In this document: positions 24,756 to 37,693 of the stretch, in pieces | How positions within the stretch are numbered: position 1 is the first letter of the stretch | How the letters are laid out: each line of letters begins with the position of its first letter | DNA from: Histoplasma ohiense | Taxonomy: Eukaryota; Ascomycota; Eurotiomycetes; Onygenales; Ajellomycetaceae | Length of the DNA stretch: 64,000 nt | Assembly (NCBI GenBank): GCA_017607445.1 | Contig: JAEVHH010000001.1 | Span: 1,550,001 to 1,614,000 of the forward strand | Reading direction: 5' to 3' | Program-made: the position numbers and the translations under genes | Notes under the pieces: generated by a model | The model's database searches: none | The model's input: only the letters and a program-made list of their open reading frames with translations | What the model was told of the DNA's origin: nothing

Positions 24756-27200
24756 TCATGACAACTCCATGCCATCTTCCTCATCTCCGTCACCCTCATC
24801 AAGGTCCTCCATGCCCGGCCCAGATGCACCACCAGTGGAAGTACGAATTTGCTTATCTGCACCTGACCCAAACCCATCCAACTCACCAACAAGCTCAAGC
24901 TCATGGCCCGGTACCACGCGCCCCTCCATATCCACCACTTCGCACAGCTCCATTAGACTCTGCCTGCTTAAGGTACGGAACCCCTCCGTTCTAACAACAC
25001 GGCCCCAGTTTGCGAGACAAAATGATGCAGCGCGGCGCTTCAGCCATCCTTCATTCGTCCGTCCGGCACGCTCCCAAACGATGGCTGCATTGTCGACGTC
25101 CAGTTCCCGACTGAGTCTATTGACACAGAGCAAGCGGAGTTTGGGCATGTCGTAGAGATTCGCCATTACCAACATCCCTGCCACTTCGGTGATTTCTGAA
25201 CAGTACTCCGGATGGCCAGCGATGCTGTCTGTGTATAAATAGTAAAGAAAAGCACGAACGACAGAATACGGCTCAGGTATATGCATCTTTTTCGTGTGGT
25301 ACTCTGCCATTTGAGCAGAGTAAAGACGCTTGAAGTGCGGCCACCTAGCTTGTAAGATTATCCTGTGAACGTGGATGGGCCGGGATACTGATTCGAGGTC
25401 ACGGAGATATGTGGATTGGACATGAGAAGAAGACACTGATATTGTCGAATCACCAAGTTCTGTATGGTGTGGATCGTCGTCACGGTCTGCCGTGATTATG
25501 AAATCCGTTCCACTCCCAGATTCAGGAGGCTGATCGAAAACCGCAACCAAATCGGCTCCCAGCCCGCTGCAGCGTGGCGCCTCTTGCCGTTCTGATGAAA
25601 GTAGTCTGGCTTGCTCTGAATTTTCAAAAGTAAGGTGATTTCCAAGGAGGCCATACCGTTCGAGATTGATGGGGAGTACTTGGTTTAGGCGATTTTCGTC
25701 GCCAGCACCAGTGGCATTTGGAGCCTCAAGGCTACATCCCAGAAGCCACGCTCTGGTGCCGTCCTCATTTAGACAACAATAATGCCATCGGTATCCGGAT
25801 TTGAAAATTTCCGGCCCATCTGCCAGACGATGCCACTTTAACGAGTCAAGCTCCAGAGAAGCCAGATTGCAATCCCAGGGTCGGACTGTTTCTGAAGGCG
25901 TGGCAATGTCGAGAAGGACACCAGATGAAAACACATGGAAGTGCGTGCCGGAAAGCAGCGTGGTGGGTACGTGAGGACCGGCGTGAAACTTGAGTGAAGA
26001 AATCGCGCCAGGAGCTGTGAGCAACTTACGACGACTCAACGTTCTAACCTGCACACTGGCTGAGTTGGCAGCATATCCGCCAGGGCGACCTTGCAGGGCG
26101 GGAGGAGGACTATACTGGGCTCCTGGGCTCTGAGCCATCCTAACAAGAGTTCCTGGGGATTCGACGGTACCTTGTGAGGATGATATCCCGAGAGACGGGC
26201 TGCTTTTCAAGTCCAACCACCACAGGTCCGTACCACGCTCCATATCTGAACCGAGACCCCCAAAAACCCAAAGGCGGCCACCCCAGATCCATGCAGTGTG
26301 ATCAAAACGAGCCACGAAGCTCCACCAACGAGACCAAGTCCATGTTTTCAAGTCAAGATAACAAAGATCGTCCAGAATAACATTAGTCTCGCCGGTTATT
26401 CCCCCCGTTATTCCTCCAATCACAAAGAGTTTATCTTCGTAAATCACAGAGGCGTGTCGCGCTCTTCCACGAGGAATTGGGCCACGTATTTCAGGTGATG
26501 CCCAAGTGGAAGTGGTAATATCCAGTATAACAACGTCGGAGAGGTATTCGCGGTGTTCGTTCTCACCGCCAAACACTATTAGCTTATTTCCTTGATAAAG
26601 AGAGGCGGTATGTCCTAGTTAAAGTAATCTCTCATGTCAGTAATTGCTTGGGTACAACAAGTAAAAAGTCGAAAAACCAACCCATCCTGACACCTGGAAT
26701 GTCTCCGTAATTATCAACCAGATTCCACCTAAGAGTTGTAAGATCCAACCGGAGAACATGGTTGTAAACTGTAGACAACTCGTCAGCACCACTTCAGGTT
26801 GAAAATAATCTTGCACAACGCAGGCCAACTCTCCCTAACCTTCATCAGTATACTGATCGAAGCCCCCAAAAGCATATATTTGGTTGTTCCCACAGTATGT
26901 GACCGACGCATTTACGAGACATGCAGGAGGGTTTCCGGTCGACCTCTTGACTGCGGGACGATAGCCATCATTGCTCCCTCGGCGGCTTTTGGGGGGACTA
27001 GTGGGCATAAGATAGGAATTGTTATTGGTTTGTAGCGCAGATGGCGATAATGACGATGTGGATGCCATGCTCGAATTAGCCAGTGTCGAAGAGCCACCCC
27101 AGCTGTTCCCACTACTGGCTCCCAACTGTGCAGCCTGGGCTACTGGGTGTGAGCCACCAGCAACAGATGCAGTTGTTGGGGTTGAAAGTTCTTGTGCCAT
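24756..27200 (-). CDS. RAL2: kelch-repeat and BTB protein, Ral2-like
   Basis: Three exons on the minus strand: 27200-26840, 26768-26682 and 26614-24756, giving 768 residues. After a Ser/Thr-rich N-terminus come kelch blades: YAFGGFDQY, GHTASLYQGNKLIVFGG (its opening Gly-His built across an intron), ARHASVIYEDKLFVIGG and DHTAWIWGGRLWVFGG. A BTB/POZ-type region begins near 562 with PIHVHRIILQARWPHFKRL and continues through FLYYLYTDSI and LRLLCVNRLS. The tail is acidic. This order and size fit S. pombe Ral2, a protein needed for Ras1 activation in mating and morphology, and resemble metazoan LZTR1. The orthology is my inference from architecture; the kelch/BTB assignment itself is secure. It is divergent from CDC20. 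The start at 27200 is preferred over an in-frame upstream codon at 27245. Confidence 0.82.
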
Positions 27201-27865
27201 TAGGCACAGAAAGGTAACAAAACCAGTTAAACGAGAAAACCACACAGGAGAAGTTTGATAGTCACATAGGATACAGTAGAAACATAGCGTTGAACAGTGA
27301 CATGCTCATCCATGGTATTTTGAGAACGATTGTTTCATGAGGCTTTGACGTCGACGATGTTTTGGGTCCGATGCGACAGTTATCCTGGCAGCGAAAGTCT
27401 TGGCGCAAACTTTGACTAGAGCCTTGGTGAGGCGCGCTAGATCCGATGCGGACATGGCTTATCTCAGCACCGGTTGCCGTAGCGATCAAAGGACGCTAAT
27501 CTATGTAAATATTTAATCCCAGCGGGAATCGACTGCCTCCTCTGCTTCTTTTCTTCCATCTTCTCTGCATCTCTATTCTCCATAGAATCATTTCCCTCCT
27601 CCTATATCTCTCTGTATCCGCTTACATCTGTATATTCTCTACTCGTTTATGCTCTGTGTTCACGCATTCAACCCATCTATCTTTGTCGAGTATAGCTATT
27701 TCAAGTAGTTATATCCATACCTTACTGGAGCCCTCCTACCATTGCTTCCCTGCAAAAAAGCGTCTAGTTATTCTGGGAAACACCTCGAGTGCTGAATTTT
27801 GATATCTCATCTGCACTTGTTTGTGGTTTGGAGTAGCTTGAGTGTACTGGAATTCTCAGCATAAA
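27201..27865. promoter_or_regulatory. shared divergent promoter of the kelch/BTB gene and CDC20
   Basis: Both flanking genes start outward from this 665-base interval. The CDC20 side (27535-27660) is strongly pyrimidine-rich (repeated CTTC/CTCC), typical of fungal core promoters and leaders. On the minus strand an intact 49-codon frame runs from an ATG at 27455 to a TGA at 27306, 106 nt before the kelch/BTB start. It would be an upstream ORF if the transcript begins that far out. No classical TATA box is clear. Confidence 0.5.
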
Positions 27866-29783
27866 ATGGCTACTGCCACCGTCTCAACCCCTCTGAAGAG
27901 TCACCACGGACTGTTCTCCTCCAAGACCGCTGGTGGGCGGATGCCTCTGACACCGTCGCCCAGATCTAGAACCACTAGTATAGCCACAAATGTGTCAAAC
28001 CACTCCTCTCCCTTCACACCTCCGCGGCAATCATCCGATTCAACTTATGTGGCTACTCAGTCAGTGTATGGCGGTAATCTCTCCTCCCATTTCGCCAGAT
28101 CTATTTCGAGAACGGTGTCAAGAACCCACCGAGATTCTCCAAAGTCGAATATTGCCAAAACTAGAAAATCTCCCCGACATTTGGAACTGGGTGTTTCTGA
28201 TTGGACGTTGACTGGAACTGGTCCAGCCACCGGTCAGACGCCAACTAAAAAAAAGGAGACTGCTTTCCGTTCAAGAACTTCAAAGACAACTATTCGTCTT
28301 CCACATAATACGGCCGACCGCTTCATTCCGAATCGATCGGCCAGCGAGGGTCTCGCGACCGCGGGAACTGCCAAGCCAGATGAGCACCAACGGCCAAAGA
28401 CTAGCGAAGGCTCTGCAGTGCTAGCAAATGCCGCTAGCGCGTTTCATATTGGCAGCAGGGAAAACCATGACGACATCGCAAGTGCCTTGGAAAATCTGGG
28501 CTTGGACGACCACGACAACACTACCTATTCACGCCCTGCGCCAGATGCCGTTGCATACAAATCATCCCTTGCCTCCGCATGCGACATCTCCCTCAACACT
28601 CGCATCCTTGCGTTCAAACCTCCTCCGCCAGAATCATCCAAACCAATCGACCTCCGCTCCCAGTACAACCGCCCTCTCAAACCAGCCAACTCTCAATCTG
28701 CGCAATTCAGACGACGAGTTCAAACAGCTCCAGAGCGTGTTTTGGATGCCCCTGGCCTTGTTGATGATTACTACCTTAATCTGCTAGATTGGAGTTCGGG
28801 CAACCAGGTGGCAATCGGTCTCGAGCGCAACGTGTATGTTTGGTCGGCGGAGACCGGCTCCGTCAACTGTCTTTTAGAAACATCCCCCGATACCTATGTC
28901 AGCAGCGTGAAATGGAGTGGTGATGGGGCTTATGTGGGTGTCGGGCTCGGCACAGGAGAAGTCCAGATTTGGGACGTTGAGGAGGGCACCAAGTTGAGGA
29001 GCATGTTCGGCCATGAGACCCGCGTTGGTGTCATGGGATGGAACAAGCACACCCTATCCACTGGGGCACGAAGTGGTCTTATTTTCAACCACGATGTTCG
29101 CATCGCCCAACACAAGACTGCTGAACTTGTCTCCCACACATCCGAAGTCTGTGGCCTCGAATGGCGGTCCGATGGCGCCCAACTTGCTACCGGAGGAAAT
29201 GACAACCTCGTCTCCATCTGGGACGCAAGATCTCTGAGCGCACCCAAATTCACCAAGACCAACCATCGCGCCGCTGTGAAGGCTCTTAGCTGGTGCCCAT
29301 GGCAATTGAACCTCCTTGCTACAGGAGGTGGATCCTATGACCGCCACATCCATTTCTGGAACACCACCACTGGCGCTCGCACTAACAGCATCGACACCGG
29401 TTCCCAGGTCACGAGCCTTCGATGGAGTAACCACTACCGTGAGCTTGTGAGCTCCAGCGGTTTTCCCGATAACTCCCTGAGCATCTGGAGCTATCCTTCC
29501 CTTGTTCGTAATGTGGAAATTCCCGCTCATGAAACACGTGTGCTCCACAGCTGCCTCAGTCCCGACGGGCAAATGTTAGCTACTGCTGGTATGTTTTATA
29601 TAAGTAATGCAGCATTCTGGATAATTCCTCCCTTCGCTAACTTTTTCTTCTCTAGCTGCCGATGAGAGTCTCAAATTCTGGAAAGTTTTCGAGCGGAAGC
29701 CTGGCACCACGGCTGTTGCTTCAAGAGAGGGAGCCGTTGGGTCCAAGGGAAGCCAAATGGCCAAGCAAATGACGATTCGGTAA
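27866..29783 (+). CDS. CDC20: APC/C activator Cdc20
   Basis: Two exons, 27866-29588 and 29656-29783, giving 616 residues. The disordered N-terminus carries the C-box DRFIPNR (151-157) that docks on the anaphase-promoting complex, and further on the RILAFKPPPP segment seen in Cdc20/Slp1 proteins. A seven-bladed WD40 propeller starts with APERVLDAPGLVDDYYLNLL and includes VQIWDVEEGTKLRSM, SIWDARS and HIHFWNTTTGA; the last blade is completed by exon 2 (AADESLKFWKVF). The protein ends in Ile-Arg, the IR tail that binds Cdc27/APC3. Cdc20 recruits securin and mitotic cyclins for ubiquitination at the metaphase-anaphase transition and is the target of the spindle checkpoint. The propeller sequence fits Cdc20 better than Cdh1 or Ama1. 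Confidence 0.95.
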
Positions 29784-30826
29784 ACCCAGAATAAATATCA
29801 GGTTATGTCGGGTTTTTGAGAGACTCTGCATTTCACTGGTGTTCGACATCGCTTTGTTAAGTTCGTTCTTTCGGCATTGCAATGGTCAGAGCGTTGTCTT
29901 TTGGTTCATCCAATCTCCATTTGAGGTGAGTATGAAGATCGAAATTGTAGTCATATTGAGCGGCGTGTGCTTCTTGTCTTTCCTGTCGATAATAATAGTA
30001 GTACGTTTGTTTTTTTGCTTTTGCTGTTGCTTCTGCTTTTGCTGTTCAGTGTCGATTTTAGAGGCGATCGATCAATAAGTTTATTTTCTCGTGAAGATCG
30101 AAGTTTCGCGTCAGTTATTTTTGCAGTAAAGTGTAAATCATGGAGAACTAATAGCTCTTTCTGGGGTGGCTTGACGGTTTAGAAGTTTCAAGGGATAAGA
30201 CTGAGCACGATACAGAAGCAAAGCGGTTCACCACCAATCCGCCCATAAAAAGGACAAGTAAGAAACGGAAGAGTCAATGAGAAGTACATTATTTAGTTTT
30301 TTGGAACGGTTGATGAGGCGAGTAGCGAGAACCAATATTAACCAGTTTTTGTTCGGCTTTGGTCCTAACCACCGTGAGGATGGATGACTAAGCAGCCTGA
30401 ATGCTGATAGAATTTCCACTATAAATGGGATTTCTCTCTTCTTCACCATCCGACCAGCAGCTGGCTATCGGAAGCAAGGAGCCCGCATCTATCACTACAA
30501 CGCCAGAGAACAGATCTATAGAAATCGTATCAGATTCATTTACTGGGCTTTCACCCCCTCCTCCTTGTTTTGCCATTTTACAAGATTGTTTGGGTGGGTT
30601 TAGTGAGTTCAGTTCGGCCACTGAGCAAAACATCAAATCAGTTGAACCAACCAGTACGAAATCAACAGAGCAATTGGTTATTTCTCTGGCGCGCAGTGCC
30701 CCCTGCTCCCAAAAAAAAGGCCAAACCGAAAATCAAGCGACTTTCTTCATAGTCGGCGATATTTGATCCTTGTGGCCGTATTTATCCCCTGTCGTGCGCT
30801 CGCGCTTCCGTCTCTTATCGCAAAAA
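29784..30826. other. intergenic region between CDC20 and TFIIA gene
   Basis: About 1 kb carrying the CDC20 3' flank, which contains a T/GCT-rich low-complexity tract at 30003-30050, and the TFIIA promoter. A 113-codon ATG frame at 30425-30766 follows a TATAAATG word but has no recognisable motif or conserved look; I do not call it a gene. Confidence 0.5.
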
Positions 30827-32728
30827 ATGTCCAACCAGCAGGTGGTAAGTAGGAGAGAGAGAAAGAGAAAATGAGAAATAAGCTTCCATCTTCATCCATC
30901 CCATCCCTAGTAACATCGTGTGAGACTCACGTATCCCTGTTTGGCAATCTAGGGCGTTGTGTTCGATAAGGTCATCCAGGAAGTTTGCGACTCATCCCAG
31001 ATCGACTTTGAGGAGGGCGGCGTTGACCAGCAGACGTTGGAAGATTTGCGGAAGGTCAGTCCATGATGTCCTTCATTTCCGAAGACCGGTGGGTGGATGC
31101 GAGGTGTTCTCTTCGCGGGTGTTGATGAATCCTGGGCACTGGGGATGTTCGGAGTGGCACCGAGGGGGAAACCGCGCTGCTTATAGGGAATCCAGGCCTG
31201 CTTTTATGAACGCCGGCTGCTGGCGGCAGCCTTGGCCCGCGTGGCTCAGTCACGCTGAGGTCAAATTGCGGTGTGCCGCTTTTAGTGGCAGTGGGCATGC
31301 ATGACTAAGCATCCTCTGGCTCTTGAGCGAAACGCAGTGGAACGTTCTTGCTCGTTGATTTGTTCAATTGCTAATTCGATATTCCGTTGCTGCTTACTTA
31401 GGGATGGCGGAAGAAGCTGTCTTCGCTCGGGGTTGCCCATTTCCCCTGGGATCCAGCGCCCCAACCCGCCCCAGCACCCCCTCAGCAAGTTCCACAGCCG
31501 CCACCACCACAGCAAGCCCAAGGCCCAGCCCCTATTCCACCACCCCCTACTACAGTTCCCTCAAATGGCCCTGGCACCACACCACCGCCGCAGCCACGAC
31601 CGCAACAACAACAACAACAACAACAACCACAATTTTCACAGCAACCTTCACAGTCACACCAGCAAACGCCATCGCAACAATTTTCACAAGTCCCTACTTC
31701 TGCCCCTCAGCCATCAGCCGGCAATGTACGTATCAAAACAGAGGGGGGCTACCAGCCCACAATACAAGGTCAACCCCCAGTAAATCCATCAACTCTCGCG
31801 CAGCAACGTGCTGCGAATGCGTTGCATCAGAGGTATGGAGCAGCTGCGGCGAACCAGGTACACCAGCTACAGGCCCAGTCCCAGGCTGCTGCTCTTTCAC
31901 TTCCAGGAGCCCAGAAGGTTCCTAATAGGCCAGGTCCATTTCCTCAGGACCAAAAGCCACCACTACAACAGCCTCAGCAATATCAAAATCCAGCCCAGCA
32001 ACAGCCCCTTCAGCCCCTTCAGCCCCTTCAGCAGCTTCAGCACCAGCAGAGACCCCAGGTGAACAACTCCCAAACCGATGGTGCCAGTGATTCATTACAA
32101 GAATGGAAAGCAGAAGTCGCGCGCAGAAGAGAAGCTGCTGAAAAATGCAACAAGAACAACAGCAGCGGCGACGACCATTTTATCCGCTCGTATATAGAAT
32201 CCAGAGGCCTACAGTTGGAAGCTGGTGGCCTACTGATGCCCCTGAACGAACAGCCAAGCATTGCCAAGGGAACAAAAAGAAAGGCACATATGATGAATGA
32301 CCCCTCGTCTTCAACTTCTCCCGCAATGCCCTCCACCTCCTCGAATAGTAATGTTGCTACATCATCCGCACTGGCCCAGTATGATGGAGTGGACAACTAC
32401 AATGGGAACACGGGTCGGGAGGAGGCAGATGAAGACGCCATCAACTCCGATCTGGACGACTCGGAAGACATGCTTGATGACTCCAACGACGGTGATGATG
32501 CGGTTGGCCAAGTTATGCTTTGCACATATGACAAAGTCCAGCGCGTCAAGAGTAAATGGAAATGCACACTGAAGGATGGGATTCTTACCTCTGGTGGTAA
32601 AGAGTGAGTTGTTCCTTTGCTTTCAAGTCTGTAAATTTTCAACATACGGTATAACTGATTTATGTCTCGTTTTCGTCGTTTGTAGATATGTGTTCCATAA
32701 AGGCCAGGGCGAATTTGAGTGGTACTAG
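30827..32728 (+). CDS. TOA1: transcription factor TFIIA large (alpha/beta) subunit
   Basis: Four exons: 30827-30844, 30953-31054, 31402-32603 and 32686-32728, giving 454 residues. The first exon encodes only MSNQQV. Exons 1-3 together give the N-terminal helix domain: VFDKVIQEVCDSSQIDFEEG, then TLEDLRKGWRKKLSSLGVAH. A long Pro/Gln-rich linker follows, then an acidic stretch (NSDLDDSEDMLDDSNDGDD). The C-terminal beta-barrel strand is split by the last intron: VMLCTYDKVQRVKSKWKCTL, ILTSGGKE, then YVFHKGQGEFEWY at the very end. TFIIA binds TBP-TATA in the nucleus and stabilises the preinitiation complex for RNA polymerase II. Intron 2 is 347 nt, the longest clear intron in the window. Confidence 0.95.
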
Positions 32729-34713
32729 AATGAATTAGACTTAACGAAGCCGTTTTCGCCCGCCGACCGGCCATACCCACCAGAGCCACCTCCCCTTTCT
32801 TTTTCTTTGTTGGCTTTCTTAATTTCGTCATTATACCCTGGAAACTCCCTTCACTATCCGTCTGATTCCCTTTGCTACTCACATTGACTCTCGAAGCAAG
32901 ATCATACGTCGTTTTGCTATCCACGATACTCAATATCCACGAACAATTCTGACTTTGCTCAATGCCCATGGAAACCAAGTTTAATTAAAGCTTTGAATTC
33001 ACCCAAACAGTCCAGTAGCAATGTGAACGAAAGAGGAAAATTTCCTGAATTCTGTCCTTCCAAATTATGTACCTTGGAACCCCCTCGCCTTTTTTCTTTC
33101 TTTTTTTTCCATTTCATGTTTTCATTTCTGTGCAATTTCGACTTCAATGGCGCTCCTGTGGACTTTCATTTTTGCTATTATTTGTTTCCCTCTGGGTTTT
33201 CCATATTCCATGGCACACTTTGGTATTTCAAAATTTCTGATCTCCGTGCCCTGTCCATTCGTTTTTTTTTCTTTTCCCTGTGCCCCCTTTTTTTTCCCCT
33301 TTGTGTTGTTTACATGTATGTACATGAATGGCCCAGGGGGTCAAGCAGGGAATCGTGGGGATAAGCAGATGGTCGGATACAGAAAGCGGGGTGGTCAGGA
33401 AACGCAGGAGAGGAAGAGGGAGAGTGTAAATCAGCCCTGGTAAATAGATAAATGATGAAATTGCGGACCAAGCCATGTAGTATACATTTGGACTTACTTT
33501 GTAAATGTATATATATATGTAAGAACGGGGCCATAAAATAAGGTGAAGAACACGATGAATTTCCTCGCTGCCCCCCACCTTTTCGCAACCTTTTCGCATA
33601 AGAGACACCCCCCCCCAACAAAAAAAAAAGAAAAAAAAGAAAAAAAAATTGTGCATATCAGCTTCTGCAGAGGAGAATAAACGGCAACTATGCAGGGCCA
33701 AAAAGGAAGACGAATATATACACACGTCAATACATGTACGATCGATCGCCTATCTGCAATAACTATAGCCGACAAGAAGGACAGGGAAAACCAGTTCATA
33801 GGCCGTGCATGAGAAGAACTAACTATGGGAAGACTCACGCATGTGTAGCTAGCCGTACAAAGTGTGAATGAATAACCCATGGGATGGAGTAGTAGTAGCC
33901 CCCCCCCCCCCCCCCCAAATAAAGAAAGCGCTATCGATCCCGCCCGCCTGTTTGTTCATCGATAGAAGCTGCCCCGTCGTTTGTTTGCCAGGCATTGGCG
34001 TGTTTTGCGCCATTACCTCTGCGTACGCCGATTTCCCAGACATAAGAAAGATCTGATTTTGTCCACTGAGTTGGAGATAAGATATATGTAGATCTTTTCT
34101 CTCCCTTTTTCGGGGGGGAGTAACTACCTGACCTCGTGCCTAAATTCCTTTTTTTTTTTTTTTTTTTTTTTCAAGATATACAACTGGTTGGCAGCATGTT
34201 TCACAGACGATTTAAAAAGATTCAAAGGATGGAAAGTGAAGAGATGTATATATATATATAAGAGGTAACAAGGAAAAGAGAATAAAGAAAAAGGAAAAAG
34301 TAGCAATGGATGGATGCCCATAGTAAGCAACCAGCGAGAAGGAACATATGTATAAAACCAAGAGACAATATAGTGTATATATGTACACTTGGTGTCAACA
34401 GAACACATTAATTGAATCACAAAGAATTCCAATTTATAAAACAATCAACTCATCATATATCGGGATGAATACATATTTTGCTCAGAGGCAGACAAAAGTA
34501 TTTGAATTGCAAGCTAATGATCATAGCTGTATGTTGCAGTTCAGTTTTTTCCCCCTCTCCTCCAGAATTTTTGACTGGGTGTAAATATCAATTAACTCAT
34601 ATACTTTCTCTTTTAGCTAGTGGCGCATAAGGCAATAAGCAAGTCTATAATGTTGCAAAAAAAAAAATAAAATGAAGTAACTTAATAATAACCAGAAAAA
34701 ATAGATACAACCA

Positions 34714-34750
<37 letters not shown>

Positions 34751-35341
34751 GAAAAGAAACAAAACAAAAGGTATAAAAATTCTATCCAGATTTTTTGTGG
34801 CAGATCACTTCCTAGGACCCCTAGACCGGGTGCGGGGTAGACAAGAAAGTTAAAAAGAATTAGTTGTGATGTGTGCGGAAAGCATAAGAAAAACAATATG
34901 ATCTAGATAGGCGGGGGAAAATATGTCGAGGAGTCAAGCAGATATGGAAAATTAAATGGGCAAATCCAAAGAACCAACAAAATTTACAAAAAAAAAAAAA
35001 TGTTACAAAAAAAGAAAGCAATTGATAGAAACCCGAATCTGCAAATCCCCCCCACCGCAAAGCGGCCAGCTAATGTCATTAAAAAACGTATAGGCATGTC
35101 AAAAAGGTGCGTATGTACGGATAAAAAGTTAACAGGCCGTGAAAAAAAGTAGAAAGAAAGGAGTGAGGGTCCTTGTTGAAAACTCCGTAGCGGCAGAGAA
35201 AAAGTTAAAATAATTAAAGCAAACTCCTTTATAAAGGAAAAAGGTGGGGTGGGGGAGGAATCGGGGGGGATTCTTTGAGCTTTCACTTTTGGGTTTGTTT
35301 GAATATGGTGGGGATGCGTGGGGCAAGAGGGACCATTACTG
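32729..35341. other. long convergent intergenic region, homopolymer-rich
   Basis: This 2.6 kb separates the 3' ends of the TFIIA gene (+) and SFP1 (-). It is dense in simple sequence: C18 at 33899-33916, T23 at 34149-34171, a (TA)7 tract at 34247-34260, A18 followed by GAAAA repeats at 34713-34759, A-rich runs near 33620-33650 and 34988-35000. Open frames here translate to low-complexity Phe or Lys runs and are not genes. Long 3' UTRs are likely to occupy part of it. Confidence 0.65.
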
Positions 35342-37693
35342 TCACAGCCCCTCTTCGCCAATCCCAGGGAGGCCAGCTCCAGCGACATTAATATTTTGCC
35401 CTTGCATAACCCCACCCACACCAAGGTTTCGGCCAGCAGCGAGTTGGAGTTCTGGGTTGCAAGGGGGTGAATGCGATCTGTGGTACTTTAGGCCATTGAG
35501 GTTTTTATATCGTTTACCGCAGACTTCGCAGCGGAATGGCTTCTCCTTTTCCATGCCCAGCGTTCCTGGGTAAGGAGTACAGGTTTCTGGATTGACGATT
35601 GAGAAGGTACCATCAGCGTTATCGTGGAGCTGTTGGTTGTTGTGACCGTGCTGTATATTCCGGGCGGATATATTAGTAAAGCAAAGACAGTAGGGGAAGA
35701 AAAGAGAGAATGCATGTTCAAAGAGGAATACTTACCGCCTTGTGGTATTTTAGGCCATTCTGGTTTTTATATGCTTTCTCGCAACCTATGACTGGGCATC
35801 TAAATGGTTTAGGTTCTTCGTTCGGTAACAACCCAAGCGTCGTGTCTGGTACACCTGCACGAAGTTGCTGTTCTCGAATCCGTTGCGCTATTTGGCTGTT
35901 GGGTCCGTACGGCTGATTTCCTAGCCTGTTGAGCATACTTTGTTGTTGACTGAACCCGCCAGTCGGACTAAACAATCGCTTGGCTGGCTCGTCGATAAAC
36001 AGATTTAACATATCATTTCCGCCGCCAAATCCGGAAAATTGCCCTTGGGCTCCCGTTAGCGCATTATTTTGCATCATTGACATGTCGCCGAATTCTCCAA
36101 TGATCGACTCGTCAAGTTCAGCAGGAGTCCCTGGCGCAGATGAATCTGGCGTACCACGGTACCCAGAATTTTGTTGCTGCTGTTGTAGTTGATGTGTGAC
36201 GAGGGTAGGGGTATTAACCGACGATACAGTTGGATTGTTTTGGAGTGGGCGCCCCGGCGTAACTGGAGTGCCTGGCTGGGAATTCCGTAAGCCTTGATGT
36301 CCCTGAAGCATACTTAGGTTGAGTGGCGTTAGACTTCCTTGATTCTGCTGTCCAAATCTTCCCTGTATGGGACCGCCTCGGGGCCGTGAATTTTGGAAAT
36401 TATTATCTGCCAAAGGGTCGTCCATCTCCATATCTTCAACTGTGTCAAGATCAGAAAGGTCACTTTGAGCTCCGAAGCCGCCGTGTTGTGTCTGAGGATG
36501 TTGTGGCGCTGGCGAAGCCATATGGTTTGCTGTTTGCTGATTTTGGTTCGATCGCGGGGATGATACGCCTCGGTTTTGATTACCACCAGCGCCGGTATCT
36601 GATTGCTGGCTCTGTTGACCTTGATTTCGTACACTGCCAGGAACGCCAGATCGGTTGTCACTCATGGAAATTTGGCCTGTCTGGGTAGTAGATTGGGGTG
36701 GTTGCGGTGACTTTTGCGCATGTGCCTCTTCATAATGTTGCAGTAAGTCGTGCAGGGATGGTAATGTAACGCCACAGCAAGAAAAATCTCGCATGAAGTT
36801 AGCTTCAAGTTTTGGGAGGTACGACGACGAATGATACGAAGGAGACTGTAGTGTGAAGGGAGAAGTTCCGGTCATAAGGATGCTGTGTAGCAGTGATATT
36901 AGCCCAAAAAATCCATCCCCTTGTGATATAACCGCAGAAGAGTATGAAATCAGTTAACATTCCCTTTTGAGGAAATGGGTAGATATGCTGCTCCCCGCTA
37001 TATTAAACAATTTGGATATGGCAATTATATATTGGTAGGAAACCAGGGGAAAGAAACGTACTCATCTCGAATCCAACTGCCAACGGACACACCTCCCCAG
37101 CTCATGCCTCCAACCAAACTACCTGCTAAACTCTCGCGACGCTGTTTATCCCTGTTGGAGCCAGTCACTGTGATTGGCTTCGTGCCGTTCCCCCACTGCG
37201 TCATGCTTGCGCCAATCGAGTCCTTGAGAACGGCATTTGCTTTGTACACGATGGAACTGGGAACATTGGAATTCGCGGCACCAGCCGGCCTGTCTGCCGT
37301 TGAAGCTCGTTGGAGGGCAGAGGTCAGATTCGAAGCCTGGTGGCCTGGTGGGGAGACGGATGTGTTCCGGGACACGATATTGATGGGGGGGGTTGGGCCC
37401 TCCATAGTTCGTCGTTCTGGAGGAGAGGAAGGGAAGAGCGGAAAGGTAGAGTCGTCAAGATCGGGTTCTAACAGAGCAGAAGTTTGGAAAATTCCAATGT
37501 TTGGATGCTCTGCTGGCTTCCGATGCCAGGAGAAATACAAATCTCGATCCCGCTCAGCGGTGCGGGACTTGGAAACTGCAGCAAAGCCTACGGGTGTTCC
37601 GATGGGAGTAGTTTCACGTGTTGAGGAGCGGTCGTGGTCACTGGAGGGTGGTGAATACTGGAGGGGAGGGGGTGTTTCTGAAAACTGGGGCAT
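35342..37693 (-). CDS. SFP1: C2H2 zinc-finger transcription factor Sfp1
   Basis: Three exons on the minus strand: 37693-37062, 36882-35736 and 35650-35342, giving 695 residues. An atypical first finger lies at about 246-265 (SCCGVTLPSLHDLLQHYEEA). Two C-terminal fingers follow: FRCPVIGCEKAYKNQNGLKY, whose last histidines are encoded after intron 2, and FRCEVCGKRYKNLNGLKY (about 634-653). The linker HNNQQLHDNADGTFSIVNPE is characteristic of the fungal Sfp1 split-finger family. The middle is Gln/Asn/Pro-rich and disordered with an acidic patch (SDLSDLDTVEDMEMDDP). In yeast Sfp1 is a TOR/PKA-responsive activator of ribosomal-protein and ribosome-biogenesis genes that shuttles to the nucleus. The ATG at 37693 (MPQFSETPP) is the first in-frame ATG. 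It shares a 2.1 kb divergent promoter region with DUS3, itself a translation-related gene. Confidence 0.93.

Noticed and set aside
30425..30766. 113-codon ATG frame after a TATAAATG word, upstream of the TFIIA gene
   Set aside because: Composition is ordinary, no motif is recognised and it ends 60 bases before the TFIIA ATG; more likely leader or promoter DNA.
30953..32728. Alternative-frame open reading within the TFIIA gene (Pro/His/Thr-rich)
   Set aside because: It is a shadow frame of the Gln/Pro-rich linker; the TFIIA frame is confirmed by both conserved terminal domains.
33001..34060. Several open frames of 60-165 codons in the TFIIA-SFP1 spacer
   Set aside because: All translate simple-sequence tracts (poly-T, poly-C, poly-A) and overlap each other on both strands.
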